A stretch of DNA of 64,000 nt. It comes from Siphonodentalium dalli (taxonomy: Eukaryota > Mollusca > Scaphopoda > Gadilida > Siphonodentaliidae). The notes beneath the pieces are model-generated. The model did not search any database. It saw nothing but the letters and a program-made list of their open reading frames with translations, and was not told the origin of the DNA. Made by a program: the position numbers and the translations under genes. The DNA is taken from the NCBI GenBank assembly GCA_032622095.1, contig CP136067.1, positions 92,184,707 to 92,248,706 on the forward strand. The letters run 5' to 3'. Shown one piece after another: positions 49,496 through 57,610 of the stretch. Numbering within the stretch: position 1 is the stretch's first letter; the number at the start of each line of letters is the position of its first letter.

Positions 49496-49960
49496 TTAGA
49501 ATCCGCCACATTGAACTTCGTTGTTCGCCAAAACTTCAATTGATTTGTCTCCTCTCCTCATCCATATTTCGCATTCACAATAATGCTCGTGGCAAACGTG
49601 GGGGATCCACACTAGAGGTATTGATGACTTGAATCTTGGTGTTGATTTGTAGCCGCCTTTGGTAGCATCAAACATGACGATAGGTCGCTGTATAACAGTC
49701 GCCGCTAATTCAACCATCAATCTTGATTCGGCCAAAAGTGGTGAGTGTCGTAAGTCTTGTGCCGACGCACCAAGTTCGTCCCTCTCTGTGTAGTACAGGT
49801 CAACGGCCGCATCTCTCAGAACCATCCATCCATCGGTCGTCCCGTAAATCCCAATGCTGAGTGCCTTCCAAAATAGAGATATTTCTTCGCCGTACACTGC
49901 TTTACAGTATACCCCACGGACCATTATCTCGTCAAGATCGGTTATGTTTACAGCAGTCAT
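49496..49960 (-). CDS. Unknown protein, possibly OTU-protease-like
   Basis: 154 aa. LFWKALSIGIYGT, then VLRDAAVDLYY, then LAATVIQRPIVMFDA, then IPLVWIPH and HEHYCECEIW follow the order of landmarks of an OTU-type cysteine protease (active-site helix, LR.. helix, rpI.vf strand, HY strand). The Cys that should precede the active-site helix is not where expected, so if it is OTU it may be inactive or the alignment is wrong. I choose ATG 49960 over the in-frame ATG at 50002 because the paralogous start region at 52156 keeps the first (MTA) and lacks the second. It is the left half of a divergent pair with 50866-51351 and ends in a histone-type stem-loop. Confidence 0.6.
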   Translation of the reverse strand: MTAVNITDLDEIMVRGVYCKAVYGEEISLFWKALSIGIYGTTDGWMVLRDAAVDLYYTERDELGASAQDLRHSPLLAESRLMVELAATVIQRPIVMFDATKGGYKSTPRFKSSIPLVWIPHVCHEHYCECEIWMRRGDKSIEVLANNEVQCGGF

Positions 49961-50002
49961 CTTTGAATGCAGAATAAATTGTTCGCTGCCGTGCTTGAAC
50001 AT

Positions 50003-50832
50003 ATATCACGATTGTGCGGGCGGTAGAGAAAGCACATAACACTTTGACGTTAAAAATGACAAATGTTTCCTGACGTTGTGTTTCTTTTCAGTGCATTATC
50101 TGTTAGTTTCACCATTTCGATATGTTATAGATTAAATTCATGATAGTATATGCAATTAATTAAGATGTTTTAATATATGAATTCATCTTCGTTCATAAAC
50201 GATGACCAAGTAAAGTTATCAAATGCAATGATCAAGAAAAATGTTCAGTATGTTTCTTGTGTTCAGTTTTTATGTATAAAATATGTACAATTCCAAAAAC
50301 AAAAACTAGAAAAACATTCCATATTTTCCTAACGAGGTAACAAATATATCAAATCATGTGTACCAATAATAGATAATGATCTAACGAAATTAAAAACATT
50401 TGTTTGATCGCTATACAATAATGATCAAGAAAAATATGCATGTTGATCCGTCTCTGAAAAAACACAACTTGAGGAAATACTTGTCAATTTTTAAGTTCGA
50501 TGCGTTGTGTTTTCATTGACGCCCGTGTAACAATCTTGTGTTCAGTTTTATGTATAAAATATGTACAATTCCAAAAACAAAAACTAGAATAACATTCCAT
50601 ATTTTCCTAACGAGGTAATAAATATATCAATCATGTGTACCAAATAATAGATAATGATCTAACGAAATTAAAAACATTTGTTTGATCGCTATGCAATAAT
50701 GAACAAGAAAAATATGCATGTTTATCCGTCTCTGAAAAAACACAACGGCAGGAAATATTTGTCAATTTTAACGCCAATGCGACATGTGATTTCATTGTCG
50801 CCCGTGTCAAATGTATACAAATATTTTCGAAT
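50003..50832. promoter_or_regulatory. Divergent promoter module 1 with inverted arms
   Basis: Lies between divergent genes starting at 49960 (minus) and 50866 (plus). The two ends are inverted copies: about 50014-50083 (GACGTTAAAAATGACAAATG, then TTTCCTGACGTTGTGTTT) and 50738-50808 (AAACACAACGGCAGGAAATA, then TTTGTCAATTTTAACGCC). A GCGGGCG/CGCCCG motif is near each gene start. The central ~300 bp, including one extra diverged arm (about 50450-50520), is tandemly duplicated (50260-50530 and 50535-50735). Module 2 (52190-52755) is a close copy. I infer a shared regulator or symmetrical bidirectional promoter. No clear TATA box was seen. Confidence 0.65.
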
Positions 50833-50865
50833 TTGATCAACCTTACATTGCATTGCTATCAAGAG

Positions 50866-51351
50866 ATGGATCCGTTAACAGAATTTCTTCAGAGTGAGAT
50901 ATACAGTAGTCCTGTTGCACAGAATACATATGCTGCGCCACAGTCAACAGTCCAAGCTAATACGATGACTATAGGTGGTGATACACTCATTTTAAAAGCG
51001 ATTTTAGACGAACTGAGATGTCTTCGCAGGGATATTGACGTGAAAACGCAAGTAACGCATCAAGAAGTGAAAGTGAATCTTCTTTTCGTTGCAGAACAGA
51101 TAGATATCCCAATCAGGGTTCATGATGTTGAGAGATCGAAAGAGCAGAAACAGATCAAAAAAGCAAAATCATCGGCGACGAAAGAAAAACAACCTAAGAG
51201 TGTCATGAAGGCTTCTACTGAGACAAAAGTCAGATTTCATCTTCCTTGTAAAGAATCTAGAGATACAGAGAATAGTGATGAATTCGCAAAAGCTCTCGGT
51301 TCTCATGGGAAAGATATGTCAAGATATAATAAAAACACAAAACGGTGTTAA
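50866..51351 (+). CDS. Unknown 161-aa element protein
   Basis: Starts at ATG 50866 (MDPLTEFLQSEIYSS), since the frame upstream has no earlier ATG. A Ser/Thr-rich N-terminus is followed by a helical stretch with LILKAILDELRCLRRDIDV (residues about 48-66) and a lysine-rich region (KEQKQIKKAKSSATKEKQPK, about 98-117). That suggests a short coiled coil plus a basic, possibly nucleic-acid-binding, segment. No family recognised. It is the right half of divergent pair 1, and a histone-type stem-loop starts 22 nt after its stop. Confidence 0.65.
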   Translation: MDPLTEFLQSEIYSSPVAQNTYAAPQSTVQANTMTIGGDTLILKAILDELRCLRRDIDVKTQVTHQEVKVNLLFVAEQIDIPIRVHDVERSKEQKQIKKAKSSATKEKQPKSVMKASTETKVRFHLPCKESRDTENSDEFAKALGSHGKDMSRYNKNTKRC

Positions 51352-51373
51352 AGTCAGATGATAAATTTAAAAC

Positions 51374-51389
51374 GGCCCTTTTCAGGGCC
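51374..51389 (+). terminator. Histone-type mRNA 3' stem-loop
   Basis: AAAAC, GGCCCTTTTCAGGGCC, ACACACA, 22 nt after the stop of 50866-51351. Same stem and UUUC loop as the histone consensus. The 3' flank has ACACA in place of the usual ACCCA. Confidence 0.8.
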
Positions 51390-51599
51390 ACACACATTTC
51401 CCAAAAGGTTACTCTTTCATAGCTGAAAAAAACAAAACACGATTGTTCATTTCATAATTTATTCAACAACAAATATTTGCAAGTATATTTTGTTTTAAAT
51501 TATTCGTTGCGTGATTTTTTCAAAACGAAACATAGGGTACAATGAACATTATTAGTTCTTAAGCAATGCTAAAAGTTTTTCTTTTTGAAAAAATTGGTT

Positions 51600-51642
51600 G
51601 GTCCTGAAAAGAACCGTTTTTGTTTTGGCCCTGAAAAGGGCC
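51600..51642 (-). terminator. Tandem pair of histone-type stem-loops (duplicate)
   Basis: Minus strand: GGCCCTTTTCAGGGCC (51627-51642) then GGTTCTTTTCAGGACC (51600-51615, with one U-G pair in the stem). It is a copy, by the 281-bp tandem duplication, of the pair at 51881-51923. It now lies downstream of that pair, so it would be a redundant second processing site. Confidence 0.7.
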
Positions 51643-51880
51643 GTTTTGTACGACATCTAAATTCAGGGCCACACACATTTCCCAAAAGGTTACTCTTTCA
51701 TAGCTGAAAAAAAACAAAACACGATTGTTCATTTCATAATTTATTCAACAACAAATATTTGCAAGTATATTTTGTTTTAAATTATTCGTGGCGTGATTTT
51801 TTCAAAACGAAACATAGGGTACAATGAACATTATTAGTTCTTAAGCAATGCTAAAAGTTTTCTTTTTGAAAAAATTGGTT

Positions 51881-51923
51881 GGTCCTGAAAAGAACCGTTT
51901 TTGTTTTGGCCCTGAAAAGGGCC
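51881..51923 (-). terminator. Tandem pair of histone-type stem-loops
   Basis: Minus strand: AAAAC, GGCCCTTTTCAGGGCC (51908-51923), then AAAAAC, GGTTCTTTTCAGGACC, AACCAA (51881-51896). It follows the stop of the minus-strand gene at 51944 by 20 nt. A purine-rich CAAAAAGAAAA lies about 12 nt beyond the second hairpin, where U7 snRNA would bind in histone pre-mRNA. Confidence 0.78.
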
Positions 51924-51943
51924 GTTTTGTACGACATCAAAAT

Positions 51944-52156
51944 TCACTCCCCAATTTTCTCAGAGTGAGAATTTTGCTTTTGTTGCCCCGCCTCAGATAA
52001 AATAGGACAGCTAGACTCTGTTGGTATGATTGCTGTTCTTTTTTGCATGATCAGCTTTGAACGGTCGGTCACTTCTCTTGCGTATCTGCCCCACATTATC
52101 TGCGGTGTTATCCCCATAGTTCCTCTCAGCATCAAGGGTTCGGGTATTGCAGTCAT
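51944..52156 (-). CDS. Short unknown protein, paralogous 5' end to 49496-49960
   Basis: 70 aa starting MTAIPEPLML. The DNA around the start (TGCATTCAAAGATGACTGC on the minus strand) is nearly the same as at 49960, and it faces the same promoter module, so the two minus-strand genes descend from one duplicated unit. The body (RYAREVTDRSKLIMQKR, ending HSEKIGE) has no recognised domain and lacks the OTU-like landmarks. It may be a remnant or a diverged paralogue. A histone-type stem-loop pair follows. Confidence 0.5.
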   Translation of the reverse strand: MTAIPEPLMLRGTMGITPQIMWGRYAREVTDRSKLIMQKRTAIIPTESSCPILSEAGQQKQNSHSEKIGE

Positions 52157-52189
52157 CTTTGAATGCAGAATAAGTCTGAAGTTCCGTCT

Positions 52190-52755
52190 TGAACTTGTAT
52201 CACGATTGCGCGGGCGGTAGAGAAAGCATATAATACTTTGACGTTAAAAATGACAAATGTTTCCTGACGTTATGTTTCTTTTCAGTGCATTATCTGTTAG
52301 TTTCACCATTTCGATATGTTATAGATTAAATTCATGATAGTATATACAATTAATTAAGATGTTTTAACATATGAATTCATCTTCGTTCATAAACGATGAC
52401 CAAGTAAAGTTATCAAATGCAATGATCAAGAAAAATGTTCAGTATGTTTCTTGTGTTCAGTTTTTATGTATAAAATATGTACAATTCCAAAAACAAAAAC
52501 TAGATAAACATTCCATATTTTCCTAACGAGGTAATAAATATATCAATCATGCGTACCAAATAATAGATAATGATCTAACGAAATTAAAAACATTTGTTTG
52601 ATCGCTATGCAATAATGATCAAGAAAAATATGCATGTTGATCCGTCTCTGTAAAAACACAACGTCAGGAAATATTTGTCAATTTTAACGCCAACGCGACA
52701 TGTGATTTCATTGTCGCCCGTGTCAAATGTATACAAATATTTTCACTTTTTCAGT
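52190..52755. promoter_or_regulatory. Divergent promoter module 2 with inverted arms
   Basis: Close copy of module 1 without its internal duplication. The left arm 52209-52276 (TTGACGTTAAAAATGACAAA) and right arm 52653-52722 (AACGTCAGGAAATATTTGTC) are inverted copies of each other, one before each divergent gene (minus start 52156, plus start 52770). CGCCCG motifs lie near both starts. Minus strand has TATTATATGC about 60-75 nt from its start codon, a weak TATA-like sequence. Confidence 0.65.
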
Positions 52756-52769
52756 GAACTTCATTCATT

Positions 52770-53123
52770 ATGCCGTCTTTAAAGAAATTTCTCAAGAAGT
52801 TGTGGAGGAAGAGAGATTCGTCAGAGGAGACGGAAATAAGAAGATATAGGAAATGGCAGGATTCTCCTAAACAAAGTATAGTTCAGAAGCAGATGATAAG
52901 AGATTTTTTGGCTCGCCGACGACCATTGCCTAAAGTATGTGATGTTCAAGAATCAAGCAATCTTGATCTCGTGGAGATCTTGTCACAGATCAAGAAGAAA
53001 GATCTGTGCAATGCAGCGATTGACAGCTTTGCTCAGGCTGGTGCGGCGCACAGATCAAATCCTATTTGGTCTGTGACAATTAATCCCAACGGGATATATC
53101 CTGATTTGTCAGAATTCTTATGA
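52770..53123 (+). CDS. Unknown 117-aa basic element protein
   Basis: Starts MPSLKKFLKKLWRKRDSSEE. The first 55 residues are strongly basic and helical. Then DLVEILSQIKKKDLCNAAID and an end with NPIWSVTINPNGIYPDLSEF. No family recognised. A basic amphipathic N-terminus suggests nucleic-acid or membrane binding (inference). It is the right half of divergent pair 2. A histone-type stem-loop follows 45 nt after the stop. Between them the last 22 coding bases (CCTGATTTGTCAGAATTCTT region) are repeated in tandem. Confidence 0.65.
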   Translation: MPSLKKFLKKLWRKRDSSEETEIRRYRKWQDSPKQSIVQKQMIRDFLARRRPLPKVCDVQESSNLDLVEILSQIKKKDLCNAAIDSFAQAGAAHRSNPIWSVTINPNGIYPDLSEFL

Positions 53124-53168
53124 ATCCTGATTTGTCAGAATTCTTATGAATCCTGGAAAAGAGAAAAC

Positions 53169-53184
53169 GGCCCTTTTCAGGGCC
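53169..53184 (+). terminator. Canonical histone mRNA 3' stem-loop with ACCCA
   Basis: GAAAAC, GGCCCTTTTCAGGGCC, ACCCACA. Stem, UUUC loop, A-rich 5' flank and the ACCCA cleavage context all agree with the animal histone mRNA 3' end. It lies 45 nt after the stop of 52770-53123. Downstream AGCTGAAAAAAC (53216-53227) could be an HDE-like site, but I am unsure. Confidence 0.88.
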
Positions 53185-53272
53185 ACCCACATTTCCCAAA
53201 AGGTTACTCTTTCATAGCTGAAAAAACAAAACACGATTGTTCAATTCATAATTTATTCACACAACATAATTT

Positions 53273-53872
53273 TCAATTGTTTATGTCGATTCGTTTATCT
53301 GTTTTTGGAATGTAGAATGGTCTCAGCTTCTTTTTCTTGGAAGTTTTCTTGGAATTTTCAATTTCTGGATGTTTATCTTCAGATTTGTTCTGTGAATCAT
53401 TCGTAGGATCAACAGGTCGGTCTTGTTTGGAAAAATCTGATGTTGTAGACATCTCTTCAGTTTTGATATCTGCATTTGTTCTTGTATTGTTACTGCTTGT
53501 AGACTTTTGTTAAGTTTTCACATTTTTTTTGTCGCCGAAATCTACGTTACAATGGAAGGACCAATGGGTGTCTTGTCCGCATTTGTAACAGTAACCATAT
53601 GGCGGTTTCCAATTTTTATCAGCTTTGTTTTTCTCTTGTTTCTCTTGCCATTGCATTTTGTTACAAAGTTTAAACAAATCGGTAGAGATCTGTCTCAATT
53701 CGACAAGATTATCTTGAATTTTTCTAGTCTGTGGTTGTGTAGATTTTTTTGAATCTTCTTTATGTAGCTCAATATCGCTCTCTTCAATAACTGCAGGCCT
53801 TGGTCTTTTTCTAACAATATCTTCTTCGCTGGTGGCGTCGTCTGAAACAGGTCTTTTAATTCTCTTAAACAT
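53273..53872 (-). pseudogene. CCHC zinc-knuckle protein with in-frame stop
   Basis: ATG at 53872 (MFKRIKRPVSDDATSEED). The Lys/Glu-rich N-terminal part is followed by a helical segment (NLVELRQISTDLFKLCNKMQ) and a perfect CX2CX4HX4C knuckle, CYKCGQDTHWSFHC, typical of single-strand nucleic-acid binding. A TAA at 53510-53512 stops it after about 120 aa, but the same frame stays open to TGA at 53273, giving 78 more Ser/Lys-rich codons (ends PFYIPKTDKRIDINN). It is either truncated by a nonsense mutation or legitimately short. An AATAAA on this strand (53252-53257) follows the distal stop, so it may use ordinary polyadenylation. It shares a palindromic promoter with the polymerase. Confidence 0.65.
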
Positions 53873-54083
53873 TTTTGTCTTGAGTTTTGTCAGCAAAAAA
53901 TATTGCGACTGGCTTCTTCGGAGTTGAAGTGTAAAGTGTAGAATTACACCTGCTTTTATAGCATCGAATGCATCAAATGCTATAAAAACAGGTGTAATTC
54001 TACACTTTACACTTCAACTCCGAAGAAGCCAGTCGCAATATTTTTTGCTGACAAAACTCAAGACAAAAATGTTTAAGAGAATT
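53858..54083. promoter_or_regulatory. 106-bp palindromic divergent promoter with back-to-back TATA boxes
   Basis: Arms 53858-53963 and 53978-54083 are inverted copies with one mismatch found, around a 14-nt spacer. Each arm carries TATAAAA near the centre and, about 90 nt further out, ATG plus four codons of the zinc-knuckle gene. On the right side the copied frame stops after six codons (TGA 54087-54089), and polymerase sequence follows. The structure looks like an inverted duplication of the gene's promoter and 5' end, which now drives transcription both ways. It could also fold as a long hairpin or act in replication. Confidence 0.82.
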
Positions 54084-54147
54084 CTGTGACATTGGATTCA
54101 AAAGTCGTGGCGATCATCGATGCAGATTTGTTTGTGCATGCTGGTCA

Positions 54148-56964
54148 TTGACACAGTGTAATTTCACAAATTGGGTGAAGTGTAGAACGTGTCGACGATC
54201 ATTCAGAAGTAAATCTTGTTTCGACAACCATTTGAAGACGGAAGGAAAACAGAAAAGAAAAATATGTGATTTGGTTCAACTATGCAACAATTGTGATGAA
54301 GAAATTCTCACCAATAAATCAAGCAGACATATATGTGTGGGGTTGAAGAAATGCAAACATTGCAAAGAAATCGTTGAAGCAGATCACAGGTGCTACATTC
54401 CAAAATATGAATCACCGGAAAAGAAACCTGCAAAGATTCCATATGTATTCTTTGACTTTGAATGCAGACAAGACACAGGTGTTCATATTCCAAACTTCTG
54501 TGTTGCACATTCCGCTTGTGGAGATTGCATGTGTAAACCAATCGAAGAAAAATGTGAAACATGCAGACCGGATTCCAGAGAATTTGTATTCAAGGGTGAA
54601 AACGTTTTAACAGACTTCACAAACTGGTTATTCCACCAAGATCACAAAGGATGTGTTGCAATAGCACATAATGCTCAGGGATACGATGCACAGTTTCTAC
54701 TTCAAGCACTCATACAAAGTGGAATTCATAAACCAGAACTGATCATGAATGGAAACAAAATTCTCAGTTTAAAATGCAACAGCGTGAACGTTATTGATTC
54801 TCTGAGTTTTCTGATGATGCTGCTTTCAAAGTTTCCACAAACTTTTCAGCTGAATGAGATGACGAAAGGACACTTTCCACATTGGGCGAATTCACCAAAG
54901 TTTCAAAATTACATTGGACCTTACTTGGCTTCTGATTACTACAAACCAGACATGATGAGCGTGGAAAATCGAGAGAAATTCTTTGAATGGTACAATGAGA
55001 AAATAGAAAATTACGTGATATTCAACTTCCAAGAAGAGATGGAGAAGTACTGCAAATCAGACGTGGATATTCTTCGCCGTGGATGTGGAAATTTCAGGAA
55101 ATACATATTGGAAACAGAACAGATTGACCCGTTCATTGAGTCAATAACATTGGCGCAAGTTTGCAATTTGGCATGGAGGAAGAATTCAATGCCAGAGAAA
55201 ACAATTGGAATCATTCCAGATGGTGGATACCCATGTGCTAAAAACTATTCCATGAAAGCGATACGTTGGCTGCAACATCTATCATTGTCACGTATGATAA
55301 CAATTAAGCATGCTTTGAATGGAGGAGAAATCAAGATTGGTGGACACTACGTCGATGGATATGAGGAAGCCACAAGAAGTTTTTGAGATGAATGGATGTC
55401 TGTTTCATGGATGTCCAAAATGTTACAACAACAGACAATACAAGAATCCCTATACGATGCTCACCATGGAAGAATTATATACAAGAACTCAACAGAAGAA
55501 AGATGAACTGGAAAGTCTTGGTTACAGAGTTGAATCACTTTGGGGGCATCAGATCGACGAAAGAATGAAATCGGATCTGAAATTCAAACAACAAATGGAA
55601 TCTTTCTACAAACATCGAGACCCCATTTTGCCAAGAGAAGCATTGTTTGGTGGACGTACAAATGCCATCAAATTGTACGAGGAAATTGATCAAGATTCCA
55701 CAAAAGAAATCAAGTTCATCGATGTGTGTTCGTTGTATCCATATTGCAACAAATATAAATTCTACCCTGTTGGACATCCAGAAATTTTGAGCCAAGAGCA
55801 GATCGATCAAGAACACATTAGAGACTATGCGGGGCTTGTTAAATGTACAATTTTACCACCATCGAAATTGTATATTCCAGTTCTACCGATTCATTGTAAC
55901 AACAAAATGGTTTTTACTTTGTGCAACACTTGCGCCATCAATGAGAACGAGACATGTAACCATTCAGAAGAAGATCGAGCTATAACCGGAGTGTGGACCA
56001 CGCCAGAATTATTCAAAGCAATGGATGTTGGCTACAAAATACTTGATGTGTACCAAATTTGGCATTGGACAGATTGGACAGATGAAATATACAAATCCTA
56101 TATCGACAAACATCTAAAGATCAAACAGGAATGTAGTGGTTATCCATTTGGTGTTGAGACAGAAGAACAGAAGCAAAAGTTTGTACAGGATTATTATGCA
56201 GCTGAGGGTATAAAATTGGAGAACATCGAGAAGAATCCAGGAAAACGCCAAATATCTAAAATTATGATTAATTGTATATGGGGTAAGAATGCACAAAGAA
56301 ATATTATGTCAAAAACAGAGTATGTGGATAAGCCATCACGTTATTTTGAATTGCTTACTAGTAACAATATAATTGTTAAAAATGTTACACTTCTTGATGG
56401 TGACAAATTCATTCTGGTAAATTATGTTGATATTTTAGATAATATTGAACCTCATCATTCAGCAAATGTTGTTGTTGCTTCTTTTGTTACAGCGTATGCA
56501 AGATTACAATTGTATAAAGTTTTAAAAAACTTGGAGATAGAGTGCTGTATTTTGATACAGACAGCTGTATGTATGTCAGTGATCCATCAAAGAAGAACAT
56601 CAAAACTATCGAAGGAAGATTGGGGAAATGGAGCGACGAACATCCAGATGCAAAGATTGTCAAATTTGTTGGACTTGGGCCAAAGAACTACGGATATGAA
56701 TACATCAAAGATGGGAGAAGATACACCAAATGTAAGGTAAAAGGTATCACTCTTGATTACAGCGCAAGTCAAAAAGTTAATTTTGAAACAATGGTACAAT
56801 GTGTTAATGATCGTGAAAATTTCAAAACTGTTGTTGAGTATCCTTCCAGAATTAAAAGACAAAAGAACCATCAACTGATTAGTGAGTGTCAAACCAAAAC
56901 TTTCAGATCGGTGTACACAAAACGAAAACTCGTCAATGGTATTCACACATATCCATACGGATAG
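54148..56964 (+). pseudogene. Protein-primed family B DNA polymerase, two frameshifts
   Basis: Replicates the element. The order is: Cys/His-rich N-terminal segment (VKCRTCRRSF), exonuclease motifs FFDFEC (Exo I, residues 101-106), HNAQGYD (Exo II, 174-180), YCKSD (Exo III, 301-305), a Cys motif (GCLFHGCPKC, 55396), motif A DVCSLYP (55721), motif B KIMINCIWGKNAQR (about 56255), and motif C YFDTDS (56548). It ends KLVNGIHTYPYG. The frame goes from 1 to 2 at about 55380 beside a T5 run and back to 1 at an A6 run (56524-56529). No good ATG opens the frame; 54148 is a TTG. The 5' part of the usual N-terminus seems missing next to the palindrome. Confidence 0.88.
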
Positions 56965-56989
56965 AGTTGTTGAGTCATTTCATGTCAAG

Positions 56990-57577
56990 ATGTTGACAGG
57001 AGTAGTACCTCCAGAAATTGCTGAGAAGATTTATGGATATTTGGTGGCACAGTCAACACTTATTCCAGAGATAAAGAAGGAATTACAAGAAGTCTGGTTT
57101 GAAAGAGAAAAGGAAGCAATACTACGATGCTGTGATGTCGACGAATGTTTACAGAGATTGGACTATCTTGAGACAAGTATATTTTCTCATTTCTCTCAAA
57201 AATATATTAAATCATTTATTAAATTCAAAACATTTTTTCTCATTGAAAGAATATCTGATTTTTGGATATTTGGTGGTGATGAACGCCATTTAGATTTAGA
57301 AACTTTTGATGAACATGACTATATTCATTATACAAAGTATGAAGATAATTATCCTCTTGCTAGGGGAACCTTTAAATCAGTTCCTAGGATCTATGGGTAT
57401 TTGTTAAAAAAAAAAATGTCAACATATGCAAAAATTAAAAACATTATAGGAAATGATTTTTTTGTTTACAGAACAAACAGAAGAATAGAAGACTATAATA
57501 CTTGGATTATTGAAATGTTTGGAAATATTTACAGCAATGGAGATTTCTGTTTAAAAACTAAATTCACACGTCGTTAA
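56990..57577 (+). CDS. Unknown 195-aa protein after the polymerase
   Basis: Begins at ATG 56990 (MLTGVVPPEIAEKIYGYL), 26 nt after the polymerase stop. An earlier in-frame ATG (56936) would overlap the polymerase. The N-terminal part is helical and acidic/basic (KKELQEVWFEREKEAILRCC). The C-terminal half is rich in Phe, Tyr and Ile and compositionally AT-rich. No family recognised. The same-strand tight spacing places it in the element's plus-strand gene block. Confidence 0.6.
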   Translation: MLTGVVPPEIAEKIYGYLVAQSTLIPEIKKELQEVWFEREKEAILRCCDVDECLQRLDYLETSIFSHFSQKYIKSFIKFKTFFLIERISDFWIFGGDERHLDLETFDEHDYIHYTKYEDNYPLARGTFKSVPRIYGYLLKKKMSTYAKIKNIIGNDFFVYRTNRRIEDYNTWIIEMFGNIYSNGDFCLKTKFTRR

Positions 57578-57610
57578 GTTCACTCTCTGATTAGGCATCA
57601 AAGTGACAAC

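Larger units (their letters stand above)
51383..51944. repeat. 281-bp tandem duplication of a 3'-flank region
   Basis: Two near-identical 281-bp units, 51383-51663 and 51664-51944. Each runs from the tail of a plus-strand stem-loop (CAGGGCCACACACATTTCCC) to a minus-strand stem-loop pair and TACGACATC. It lies between the convergent ends of genes at 50866-51351 and 51944-52156. The very low divergence implies recent duplication. Confidence 0.85.

Noticed and set aside
50866..53123. Stem-loop genes as fragments of a real histone cluster
   Set aside because: Neither plus-strand product nor the minus-strand products resemble any histone in sequence or length. Only the 3' hairpins are histone-like.
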